Assembly (NCBI GenBank): GCA_030037995.1
Contig: JASHPQ010000103.1
Coordinates: 1 to 34,362, forward strand
Length of the DNA: 34,362 nucleotides
Reading direction: 5' to 3'
Source: Nitrososphaerales archaeon
GTDB lineage: Archaea > Thermoproteota > Nitrososphaeria > Nitrososphaerales > CADDZS01
In this document: positions 1-6,657 of the stretch, one piece after another
How positions within the stretch are numbered: position 1 is the stretch's first letter
Layout of the letters: each line of letters starts with the position of its first letter
The notes under the pieces: generated by a model
Told to the model about the DNA's origin: nothing
Seen by the model: only the letters and a program-made list of their open reading frames with translations
Database searches by the model: none
Program-made: the position numbers and the translations under genes

Positions 1-31
1 CCGTTCAGAGATCCATAGGTATAGCAAAAAG

Positions 32-1039
32 TTGGATCGTCCATTTAGAGTTTCTTTGCTGTTTGGAGAGAACGAACCTTCTGAGACTAGAGACTGCGTC
101 ATTCTAGCCGACAAACTTGGTTTCGACTGTGCTTGGGTAGCGGATCATTTGATGCCCTGGGTTCACGCCGTCAATCAATCACCCTTCGTCTGGTCCGTTT
201 TGGCGGCGTGCCTGCAGGACACCCGCCAAATTAGTGTGGGCCCCTGTGTGACTACGCCCATCGGAGGCCGGTATCATCCAATGGTGACTGCCCAAGCCGG
301 GGGGACTTTGGGGAATATGTATCCCGGCAGATTCAAGCTTGCGGTGGGAAGCGGGGAAGCGCTAAACGAAGCGTACTTTCCGATGGGCTGGCCTCCGATC
401 GGGGAGCGAATGGATAGGCTTGTAGAAGGGATAGCCCTAATCAGGAAACTATGGGAAAGTGATCATTTCTTCAATTTCCCGGGCAAGTATTTTCCCATGA
501 AGGAAGTCTATCTTTACACAAAACCACGCCCGACCCCTCCGATTTACTTTTCGGCTCTCGGTCCCAAATCCGCTTACTCCGCAGGAAGGTTTGGTGATCA
601 TCTTTTCACGCTGATAGTCAACATTAGTGCTCAAGGAAATACCTTTGAAAAGATCCGGGACAAAATATTTCCGAATTTCGAGGCAGGGGCGAGAGCTGCA
701 GGCAAAGATCCTACAAGAATGGAAAAGGTGGTGAGCTTGTCGCTAACTTTGGACGGAAAAGATCGATACTTGGCAGAAAATAGAAAATACGCTGGATTGT
801 ACACTAAAGGTACCATAGACGAACCTGATCCCAGAAAAATCGAAAGCCACGATTCTTCTCTTGTGACGGATGACGAGTTACTGAGGGATATCTACCTCTG
901 CTCGAGCTGGGATGGTGCCGTCGATGTTCTAAAAAAGTTTCAGGAGCTGGGTGCTACAGAGGTCGCGCTAGGGACAGCTCCAAATCAAGATACGATCAGA
1001 CAGTATGCAGAAAAAATACTGCCTTATTTTAGACCATAA
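32..1039 (+). CDS. F420-dependent LLM-family dehydrogenase, FGD-like
   Basis: Luciferase-like (LLM) TIM-barrel oxidoreductase closest in pattern to F420-dependent glucose-6-phosphate and alcohol dehydrogenases. Visible family landmarks are the N-terminal FDCAWVADHLMPW segment (about residues 31-43), HPMVTAQAGGTLGNMYPGR, and VGSGEALNE with the following MGWPP and ERMDRLVEGIALIRKLW. These correspond to F420-binding and barrel segments of FGD-type enzymes. The substrate cannot be read; a hydride transfer to or from F420 on a sugar or alcohol is expected. The start used is TTG at 32, but the frame is open to the window edge without an ATG, so the true start may lie outside the window. It ends cleanly with PYFRP. 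No purine-type palindrome precedes it in what is visible, so it need not belong to the purine genes. Confidence 0.8.
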   Translation: MDRPFRVSLLFGENEPSETRDCVILADKLGFDCAWVADHLMPWVHAVNQSPFVWSVLAACLQDTRQISVGPCVTTPIGGRYHPMVTAQAGGTLGNMYPGRFKLAVGSGEALNEAYFPMGWPPIGERMDRLVEGIALIRKLWESDHFFNFPGKYFPMKEVYLYTKPRPTPPIYFSALGPKSAYSAGRFGDHLFTLIVNISAQGNTFEKIRDKIFPNFEAGARAAGKDPTRMEKVVSLSLTLDGKDRYLAENRKYAGLYTKGTIDEPDPRKIESHDSSLVTDDELLRDIYLCSSWDGAVDVLKKFQELGATEVALGTAPNQDTIRQYAEKILPYFRP

Positions 1040-1320
1040 CTGAAGGAAGCAATCTCGTTGATCTTATTAGATTTCATAATTGCAGCATGAAAGGCGTCTC
1101 TGGACTTAGATTATCTTTCAATATAGTCCAATGCATCCATAGGTACTAAACTGCCCACTTCCAACCGAAATCACTCTACAAAGATCTCTTATGAGGATAA
1201 GACCGCAGAGATGAAGGTGCAGTCTGCTACTCATTCCTGTTTTGAACGGAAGTCTTGCTCGACGATAGATTGATTTAGTCCGGTGCTTCCCGCAAAATAT
1301 GTCGAAGCAGATCTTGTAGA

Positions 1321-1554
1321 GTGAAAGCCACAGTGATGGGTAGCGGTGGACTAGGTGGGTACGTGGGTTATCTTCTCTCGTGTGCAGGGAATGACGTTCA
1401 CTTCATCGCGCGTGGAGCTCACCTTGACACGTTGCACAAGAACGGCCTTCGGTTGATTACAAATGAGGGAAAGGAATATGGGATTGCAACACCTATGAAT
1501 TTGGCAATTTATGCAGCATTGAGTCCCTATACGAACGGCTCAGGAACGCATTGA
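1321..1554 (+). pseudogene. Ketopantoate reductase (PanE/ApbA) remnant with internal deletion
   Basis: The 77-residue frame joins the two ends of a 2-dehydropantoate 2-reductase. Residues 1-47 carry the Rossmann start (MGSGGLGGYVGYLLSCAG, then HFIARGAHLDTLHKNGLRL), which is the NADPH-binding N-terminus. Residues 49-72 (EGKEYGIATPMNLAIYAALS and what follows) match the extreme C-terminus, normally some 230 residues further on. The junction falls near base 1460-1475 and keeps the frame. Everything between, including the catalytic lysine region and the helical C-terminal domain, is missing, so the product cannot be active. It starts at GTG, with a TATA-like GCAAAATATG about 28 bases upstream, so it may still be transcribed. 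The alternative, a misassembly collapsing the gene, cannot be excluded. Confidence 0.7.
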
Positions 1555-1670
1555 CGCATAGACACCCCTCGAAGAAAATACCGGTAGATTTACGAATCCC
1601 TCAAATCATTTCGCTAGTTGCGAGCCGAATGGAACTATCCAATAATATCGATATCTTAGAAAGTGAACGA

Positions 1671-2261
1671 CTAAAAGCCACGCCATTGCACCTTTGTTTC
1701 CAAGGGACTTCTCTTGGAAGCCCCGGGAGGGTCGATCGGGTAACCAAGATAAACAAGTCCCACGAGTGATTCTTTTTCTTGCAATCCCAAATAATCTCTG
1801 ACCGGTTGCAGGTATGAATGTGGGCCAGATCTCACCATCGCACCAAGACCCAAAGAGTGTGCGGCAAGCAGCATGTTCTGAAGAGCGGCGCCCGCAGCTA
1901 CGATTTCTTCTTGCGGAACAATCTTTTCTCCTCCGCTCTGGCTAGATATGACAGCAATTATGACTGGTGCGCGGAGTGTTTTTTCCCGCTCCAACTTTAG
2001 AACCTCCTCAACTCTCGGATCACCTGTTTTCATGGTAGTTTTCAGTGCTTCTGCCATGCTCTCTCCGAGCCGCAATCGTTCATTTTTCGCTATCACGACG
2101 AACCTCCAAGGCTCCGTGAGATGGTGATTAGGCGCCCATGTGGCAGCTTCCAGAATTTCTTCAATCAGATCTTGCTCGGGAATCTCTTCTCGATTTACAT
2201 TTTTTACGCTTCGCCTGTTTTTGATTGCATCAATGACTGGATTCAGGTTCCGAACCGACAT
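1671..2261 (-). CDS. Nitroreductase family protein (YdjA-like)
   Basis: FMN-dependent NAD(P)H oxidoreductase of the nitroreductase fold, 196 residues, the normal length for the short YdjA/TdsD-type members. It shows the FMN-phosphate arginines in IKNRRSVKNV near the N-terminus, the diagnostic WAPNHHLTEPWRF segment (residues about 42-54), the helix AAGAALQNMLLAAHSLGLGA, and a C-terminal VGLVYLGYP. Such enzymes act as dimers in the cytoplasm on nitro compounds, quinones or enones; the natural substrate is not predictable. The start is ATG. A minus-strand TATA-like TAATATTTTT at 2291-2300 would give a leader of only a few bases. It stands alone between the ketopantoate reductase remnant and the toxin gene. 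Confidence 0.85.
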   Translation of the reverse strand: MSVRNLNPVIDAIKNRRSVKNVNREEIPEQDLIEEILEAATWAPNHHLTEPWRFVVIAKNERLRLGESMAEALKTTMKTGDPRVEEVLKLEREKTLRAPVIIAVISSQSGGEKIVPQEEIVAAGAALQNMLLAAHSLGLGAMVRSGPHSYLQPVRDYLGLQEKESLVGLVYLGYPIDPPGASKRSPLETKVQWRGF

Positions 2262-2374
2262 ATCTCATTTCTAAAAAATATTGAACGCAAAAAAATATTA
2301 TTGTCTTTCTCAAGACATCGTGGGACTTACTCGGAAGTTGGCAGCAATTCCGTGAATCACATAGACACTATACA

Positions 2375-2617
2375 TCAATGCTTGTTCACGTTACTTGTTA
2401 ATTCAGCCAAAAGGAGGATCTCTTTGCTCGTCTCATTTATGGAATAAAAAACTCGATGGTAGCCAAATCTTGCGTTTCGAATATCCTTGAATCCTCTGGT
2501 CAATTCTTTGTAAGAATATGGATCAGCTACTAATTCCTCAAGGACCCTTCTGGCACGATGTTTGTCGGCATTCGACAATTTTAAGCCCCGGGCAAAGTTG
2601 GCGGTAGAAACTATCAC
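2375..2617 (-). CDS. RelE/ParE-family toxin-like protein
   Basis: An 80-residue basic protein with the RelE-superfamily layout: an N-terminal strand leading into FARGLKL, a helix KHRARRVLEELVADPYSY, then the diagnostic LTRGFKDIRNARFGYHRVFY segment followed by EILLLAEL. Known relatives are ribosome-dependent or free mRNA interferases, or gyrase-directed ParE toxins; which activity this has cannot be told. It starts at GTG 2617, five bases after the stop of a small upstream frame (2623-2796) that looks like its antitoxin, the usual antitoxin-then-toxin order. Because the antitoxin appears damaged, the toxin may be inactive, silent, or neutralised by another locus. Confidence 0.6.
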   Translation of the reverse strand: MIVSTANFARGLKLSNADKHRARRVLEELVADPYSYKELTRGFKDIRNARFGYHRVFYSINETSKEILLLAELTSNVNKH

Positions 2618-2622
2618 GTATG

Positions 2623-2796
2623 TTAATGCAATCTTTGATCAATATTGGAGAACAGTGACCTGACGTCTTTGTTTCTAGTGTATCTCCCTTCCCTCAAGTC
2701 CTTGAGACCCCTTTCTATACTTCTTACTAGTTTTTTATCGCTAATTATCTCCAAAGTCTCTTCAAGCTCGTCGACCCGATTTTCGAGCTTTCGTAG
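2623..2796 (-). pseudogene. RelB-like antitoxin, start region damaged
   Basis: Reading the minus strand from 2796 gives 57 codons, LRKLENRVDELEETLEIISD then KKLVRSIERGLKDLREGRYT and RNKDVRSLFSNIDQRLH, ending in TAA at 2623. The heptad-rich N-terminus followed by 'SD..LV.SI..GL.DL..GR' is the pattern of antitoxins encoded just before RelE toxins. No ATG or GTG lies in this frame. A TGA sits directly before it (2797-2799), and an ATG at 2798-2800 is one base out of frame, suggesting a single-base frameshift. A TTG at 2752-2754 could still give a 43-residue product that lacks the coiled-coil part. I assign it as antitoxin from position and pattern only. Confidence 0.45.
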
Positions 2797-3208
2797 TCAT
2801 TGATGAGCAGCTGTCAAAACACGTTTGATACCTGTGCAGGTGCAGAATTCATCGAACGGCACACCGTATGATTTTTTGCACTGATAGAATCTTAAAAATT
2901 CATTTTTCAAATTTCCAAAAACAAGATTCGATGGTTCACTAAAAACAGTACAGCGAACGGAGATTCCGAACTAGGGATACGATCCGTCATCACGGTCGCC
3001 TGAGCTTAGAGCTCGTATTTGGAGGTAACGAAAAGAAACTAATCGGGTTCGGGCTCCGCCCGATTCGCATTCAAATGGTTTTACTTAAATTCGTGCCCCC
3101 TTACCTTCATTAAATCTGTGTTGTTGCTAGGTTCATATCACGCCATCCTCGCGACTCCACCTTGTCTTCGATGACCGAATCATGCCCTAACTCCATGGAT
3201 CGTGTTCT
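2797..3208. other. Non-coding stretch with one G+C-rich hairpin
   Basis: No convincing gene is seen here. The antitoxin frame continues upstream past TGA 2797-2799 on the minus strand to a TAG near 2975 without an ATG; I do not consider that upstream part coding on present evidence. The only clear structure is an inverted repeat, AATCGGG (3041-3047) pairing with CCCGATT (3059-3065), which also holds a nested CGGGC/GCCCG stem (3050-3062). No T-run follows, and it does not fold as a tRNA arm. Confidence 0.4.
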
Positions 3209-3247
3209 GATTCTCAATGATGACAATCGTATTTCCAGCTTAAATGG
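3209..3247 (+). promoter_or_regulatory. Palindromic operator plus TATA box of adeC
   Basis: GATTCTCA at 3209-3216 and TGACAATC at 3221-3228 form an 8-4-8 palindrome with one mismatch from the consensus GATTCTCA-N4-TGAGAATC. A TATA-like TTAAATGG begins at 3240, 12 bases after the palindrome end. The adeC ATG lies 32 bases downstream of that box, so the transcript is probably leaderless or nearly so. The same operator-to-TATA geometry recurs at five other starts in this window. Confidence 0.7.
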
Positions 3248-3271
3248 TTAAGAACAATCTTACAATTTTAA

Positions 3272-5086
3272 ATGTCCGCGCAAGTCTTCAAGACTCATAG
3301 GAAATCTACATTGGCCGTTCCTTTAGACGGATACATTTCAGCTGCATTGGGCAAAAGGCAGTTGACGCTTCTCATACGAGACGTCACATTGCTAAATGTC
3401 TTCACCGGAGAGATGTATGAGACTTCGATAGGTGTTTACAAAGACAGAATAGTCTACGTCGGTAAGACTTCAACGGCTCCCCCAGCAAGCGAGAAAATAA
3501 ACGCGAAGGGTTTGATCGCAATACCAGGCCTGATAGACTCCCATCTGCACGTTGAGAGTAGCATGATGACGCCATCAAAGTTTGCAGAGGCAACACTGCC
3601 TCATGGATTGACGACGGCATTCGCTGATCCACATGAGATTGCAAATGTCATGGGGAAACCTGGCGTAAGAGCCATGATAGAGGATAGCAGAGGTCTCCCA
3701 TTGAAGATCTATTACTATGTACCAACATGCGTTCCAGAGTCAAAAGCGGTCACATCGGGAGCAGAATTAGCGCCCAGCGACATCGAGGAAATGCTCGGCT
3801 GGGAAGGAGTATGGGGGCTGGGCGAAGTTATGGACTACCCAGGGGTCCTGAGTGGAGACAAAAGGATGATGAGCATATTGAGCTGGGGTGTGGAACACGA
3901 TGTACTAATAGACGGCCATGCTCCACTTCTATCAGGCCGAGAGCTCAATGCGTATACTGCATCCGGGCCGGAGGCAGATCATGAGAATTTCACTGTAGAG
4001 TCCATGCTAGAAAAGCTGAGGCTTGGTATGTACGTGAAACTGAGGGGCCCGTATGTCCTTGATACGAAGAAGTTTGTTGACGCGCTAAGTCTCATTCCTG
4101 AACCCTACAACTTGATTCTTTGCACGGATGACGTTATGCCTGACAATCTTGCGAAGTTAGGCCATCTAGACTATGTCTGCAGATCATTCATCGAGGCCGG
4201 TATGGATCCTGTAGAGGTGATAAGAAGTGTCACCTTGAGACCGGCTCTGCATGTAAGGATGCATCGACTTGGCGCAATTTCGCCCGGTCGAGTAGCTGAC
4301 ATAGTACTGCTCAATGATCTCAAGAAATTTATTATTGACCTCGTTGTAGCAAGTGGAGTCCCGGTCGCCAAACAGGGAAAGATGCTGGTTGATTTAGAAA
4401 AGAGGAGTACGCTTGGGAGCTCGGCAAGGAAGACGATGAAGCTCAAGCCTCTCAGGTTGGCGGACTTCGATGTGCATCCTCCTGTCACGAATGGTTCTGT
4501 TTATGTCAACACCATAGACTTTGCTGACTTCGGCGATCATGAAGATAAAGGAGAAGCGTTCCTTAAGATGCTTCTCACAAAACTGAACAAAGTGAAGGTC
4601 GAAGTCAAGAATGGCGAGCTCTCTCCCGGTGATGTTGCGCGCGTATTCGTCTTTGAAAGACATGGGAAAAATGGAGGAAAAGGCTTTGGCTTTGTGAGAA
4701 ACCTCATACACAGTGGGGGTGTCGCAACTACCGTGGCGCATGACTCTCATAACCTTCTGGTCGTCGGAACGGACGGTAGAGACATGCAAATGGCCGCGAA
4801 TCTGGTAATAGAAAGCGGGGGTGGCATTGCCGCAGTTCAGGGACAAAAAACTCTTGCATGGATAAAATTGCCAGTTGCAGGTTTGATGTCAGATCAGTCT
4901 CTTGAACAAGTCGCAAAAGAAATGGAAGCGCTGCGGAGAGCCTTTAAGAAAATGCGTGTCCTAGATCATCCCTACATGCCACTACCGTGTCTTCTTGCGC
5001 TCTCTGTAATTCCTCACGCCAGAATAACCGACAAGGGGATATTTGACGTGGATAATCAGAGATTTATCGATCCCTTTATCATTTAA
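3272..5086 (+). CDS. adeC: Adenine deaminase
   Basis: Converts adenine to hypoxanthine and ammonia in the cytoplasm; the hypoxanthine can feed the molybdenum hydroxylases encoded downstream. The 604-residue length fits AdeC/Ade enzymes (about 570-610). The diagnostic metal-site motif PGLIDSHLHVESSMMTP is at residues 85-101 (His91, His93, Glu95), followed by FADPHEIANVMG (117-128) and LCTDDVMPDNL in the barrel. The C-terminal Ade domain is complete (HDSHNLLVVGTD, GGGIAAVQ, MPLPCLLALSVIPHARITDKG). The first 30 residues are a family-typical lead-in. ATG 3272 is chosen because it sits at the expected distance from the TATA box. It is a single-gene unit under the recurring palindrome and is the clearest purine-specific enzyme here. 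Confidence 0.95.
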   Translation: MSAQVFKTHRKSTLAVPLDGYISAALGKRQLTLLIRDVTLLNVFTGEMYETSIGVYKDRIVYVGKTSTAPPASEKINAKGLIAIPGLIDSHLHVESSMMTPSKFAEATLPHGLTTAFADPHEIANVMGKPGVRAMIEDSRGLPLKIYYYVPTCVPESKAVTSGAELAPSDIEEMLGWEGVWGLGEVMDYPGVLSGDKRMMSILSWGVEHDVLIDGHAPLLSGRELNAYTASGPEADHENFTVESMLEKLRLGMYVKLRGPYVLDTKKFVDALSLIPEPYNLILCTDDVMPDNLAKLGHLDYVCRSFIEAGMDPVEVIRSVTLRPALHVRMHRLGAISPGRVADIVLLNDLKKFIIDLVVASGVPVAKQGKMLVDLEKRSTLGSSARKTMKLKPLRLADFDVHPPVTNGSVYVNTIDFADFGDHEDKGEAFLKMLLTKLNKVKVEVKNGELSPGDVARVFVFERHGKNGGKGFGFVRNLIHSGGVATTVAHDSHNLLVVGTDGRDMQMAANLVIESGGGIAAVQGQKTLAWIKLPVAGLMSDQSLEQVAKEMEALRRAFKKMRVLDHPYMPLPCLLALSVIPHARITDKGIFDVDNQRFIDPFII

Positions 5087-5187
5087 AACAAAGGACAGCT
5101 TCTGGCGAGCACTTTTGAAAAAAGAGTTCGCGAAATAGGATTCTTTGCGTTTCTTTATACAAGATGGAGAGTCCGCGATGTGAGCTC

Positions 5188-5225
5188 AATTATCATTGTT
5201 GAGAATCGCATTCAGACATAAATAT
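5188..5225 (+). promoter_or_regulatory. Palindromic operator plus TATA box of XDH operon 1
   Basis: AATTATCA (5188-5195), a four-base spacer and TGAGAATC (5200-5207) form the 8-4-8 element; the right half is perfect and the left matches 6 of 8. The TATA-like ATAAATAT is at 5218-5225. The eleven bases CATAAATATTC around it are identical to those before the second XDH operon. The transcript is expected to start near 5246-5250. Confidence 0.65.
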
Positions 5226-5305
5226 TCTAATTCTTCCCTTATTGATGAGTCAATTTTGCTTAATATTGTTTGGCAAGGTTTGGTTGGCGCGTGACAACAA
5301 ATGAT

Positions 5306-6184
5306 ATGATTCTGCTAACCGGTGCACTCAGGCTTCCAGCAATTAATTTTCTGATGCCATCCACAATAGATGAAGCACTGGCTATTCTTTCAGAAGACGC
5401 AGACGCAAGACCCATCGCAGGAGGAACCTATTTAGTACCAGGCCTAATGTCCCGCCGGCTCAAAGCCAAAACATTGGTGGATCTAACTGGCGTCAGTGAA
5501 TACAGATACGTAAAGTGGGAGAAAGAGTCTCTAAAGATTGGCGCTCTCACAACAATGGCAGAGCTGGTCGAGAACGAGTATCTACGAAGTTTCGACGCGA
5601 TTACCACTTTCAAGAGCGGTTTCGTATCACCTCCAGTCATGAATCTTGCTACTGTTGGCGGAAGCATTGCGCTGAGAGCATACACAGAGGATCTCGTCAT
5701 TATTCTCTATTCCCTTGGTGCGAAGCTGAAAATGATGAGGAAAGGTGGTTTCGAAACAGTTCCCCTAGAAAGATATCTGTCTTCTCCCGCCGAGGACTCT
5801 GGTCTTGTAGTTGAGCTCGAGATTCCTTCGCCGAGAGACAACTTGTTCTGTTTCTTCGATAAGTTAAACATGTCAGTCTCCCGTATCCCATTCGCAAGCC
5901 TCTCGCTGAAGGCAGAATTCGACAGAGACGTTTTCTCTAAGGTAACTTTGGTCGCAAACTGCGCCAGAGGCACGACTCCCGGTAGGCTCCTTGAAGCGGA
6001 GAATGCTCTAACAAATACCAAATTTGATGAGGCCCGGGTGGTTCAAGCTGTCAACAAGCTCAAGACCGAGGTAGATCCTCACTCAGATTACATGGCTCCT
6101 GCGTGGTACAGAAAGGAGGCGCTGGGAGCCTTGTTAAGGAAGCTCTCGTCCCGAGCACGTCAAAAGGTGATTTCAAGAGCATGA
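5306..6184 (+). CDS. XDH-type FAD-binding (medium) subunit, operon 1
   Basis: CoxM/YgfM-like medium subunit of a molybdenum hydroxylase. It should carry FAD and pass electrons from the iron-sulfur subunit to the acceptor. The opening INFLMPSTIDEALAILSED and the first FAD-pyrophosphate motif IAGGTYLVP are clear. The second motif, usually TIGGN followed by a small-residue stretch and D, reads TVGGSIALRAYTED here, so GGN has become GGS; FAD binding may be altered. The start is uncertain: ATG 5306 gives about 14 residues before the domain, while GTG 5291 and TTG 5270 are in frame. Its stop overlaps the next ATG (6181) by four bases, showing translational coupling. It is the first gene of a medium-small-large operon. 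Confidence 0.85.
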   Translation: MILLTGALRLPAINFLMPSTIDEALAILSEDADARPIAGGTYLVPGLMSRRLKAKTLVDLTGVSEYRYVKWEKESLKIGALTTMAELVENEYLRSFDAITTFKSGFVSPPVMNLATVGGSIALRAYTEDLVIILYSLGAKLKMMRKGGFETVPLERYLSSPAEDSGLVVELEIPSPRDNLFCFFDKLNMSVSRIPFASLSLKAEFDRDVFSKVTLVANCARGTTPGRLLEAENALTNTKFDEARVVQAVNKLKTEVDPHSDYMAPAWYRKEALGALLRKLSSRARQKVISRA

Positions 6185-6657
6185 TAGAGAGAAAGCTACG
6201 ACTTTCCTTCACAGCGAATGGGAAGCCACGCTCTCTTGATCTGAAAGGGAATGAAAGATTGATTGATGTTCTGAGAGACTCCTTGGATTTAAAGAGCGTA
6301 AAGGAAGGTTGCGGAGCAGGGGACTGTGGTCTCTGCCTCGTTCTGGTCGATGGTAAACCGATGCATTCCTGCCTCACGATGGCTGCCCGAATTGAGGGTA
6401 AAACTGTGATTACTGTCGAAGGACTAGGTGATGAGCGACAGCTCTCCCCTATTCAGAAGGCCTTTGTTGAAACTGGGGCTGTCCAGTGTGGATATTGTAT
6501 TCCCGCCCAAATTCTAGCCGCGAAGAACCTGCTAGACACGAATCCCCGGCCAACTAAGGCCGAGATAAGGAAGGCATTGAGCCCAGTGCTATGCCGATGT
6601 GGAAGTTATCTCCGATTTGAAGAGTCGGTAATCCTCGCCTCCGGTGGAAGTACCTAG
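6181..6657 (+). CDS. XDH-type 2Fe-2S (small) subunit, operon 1
   Basis: Small subunit (158 residues) of the first molybdenum hydroxylase, carrying two [2Fe-2S] clusters that relay electrons from the molybdenum site to FAD. Plant-type ferredoxin cysteines are at residues 44, 49, 52 and 64 (GCGAGDCGLC then HSC). The alpha-helical cluster domain has Cys103, 106, 138 and 140 (QCGYC and CRC). The usual CTPG and CRCTGY are CIPAQ and CRCGSY here, but all eight ligands remain. I start it at ATG 6181, which overlaps the medium-subunit stop in ATGA; a longer in-frame ATG at 6103 lies inside that gene and adds residues not typical of the family. Its 3' end overlaps the large-subunit gene. Confidence 0.93.
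   Translation: MIERKLRLSFTANGKPRSLDLKGNERLIDVLRDSLDLKSVKEGCGAGDCGLCLVLVDGKPMHSCLTMAARIEGKTVITVEGLGDERQLSPIQKAFVETGAVQCGYCIPAQILAAKNLLDTNPRPTKAEIRKALSPVLCRCGSYLRFEESVILASGGST

Noticed and set aside
11-1144. ATCCATAGGTA occurring at about 12-22 and 1134-1144
   Set aside because: Two copies of an 11-base word without symmetry or consistent gene context are not enough to call a repeat element.
1551-1769. A 72-codon plus-strand frame after the ketopantoate reductase remnant
   Set aside because: Its second half is antisense to the nitroreductase gene, and the first half shows no recognisable family.
3030-3070. Possible tRNA end (GGGTTCGGGCTCC)
   Set aside because: The stem and loop lengths do not match a T arm, and no acceptor, D or anticodon arm can be found around it.
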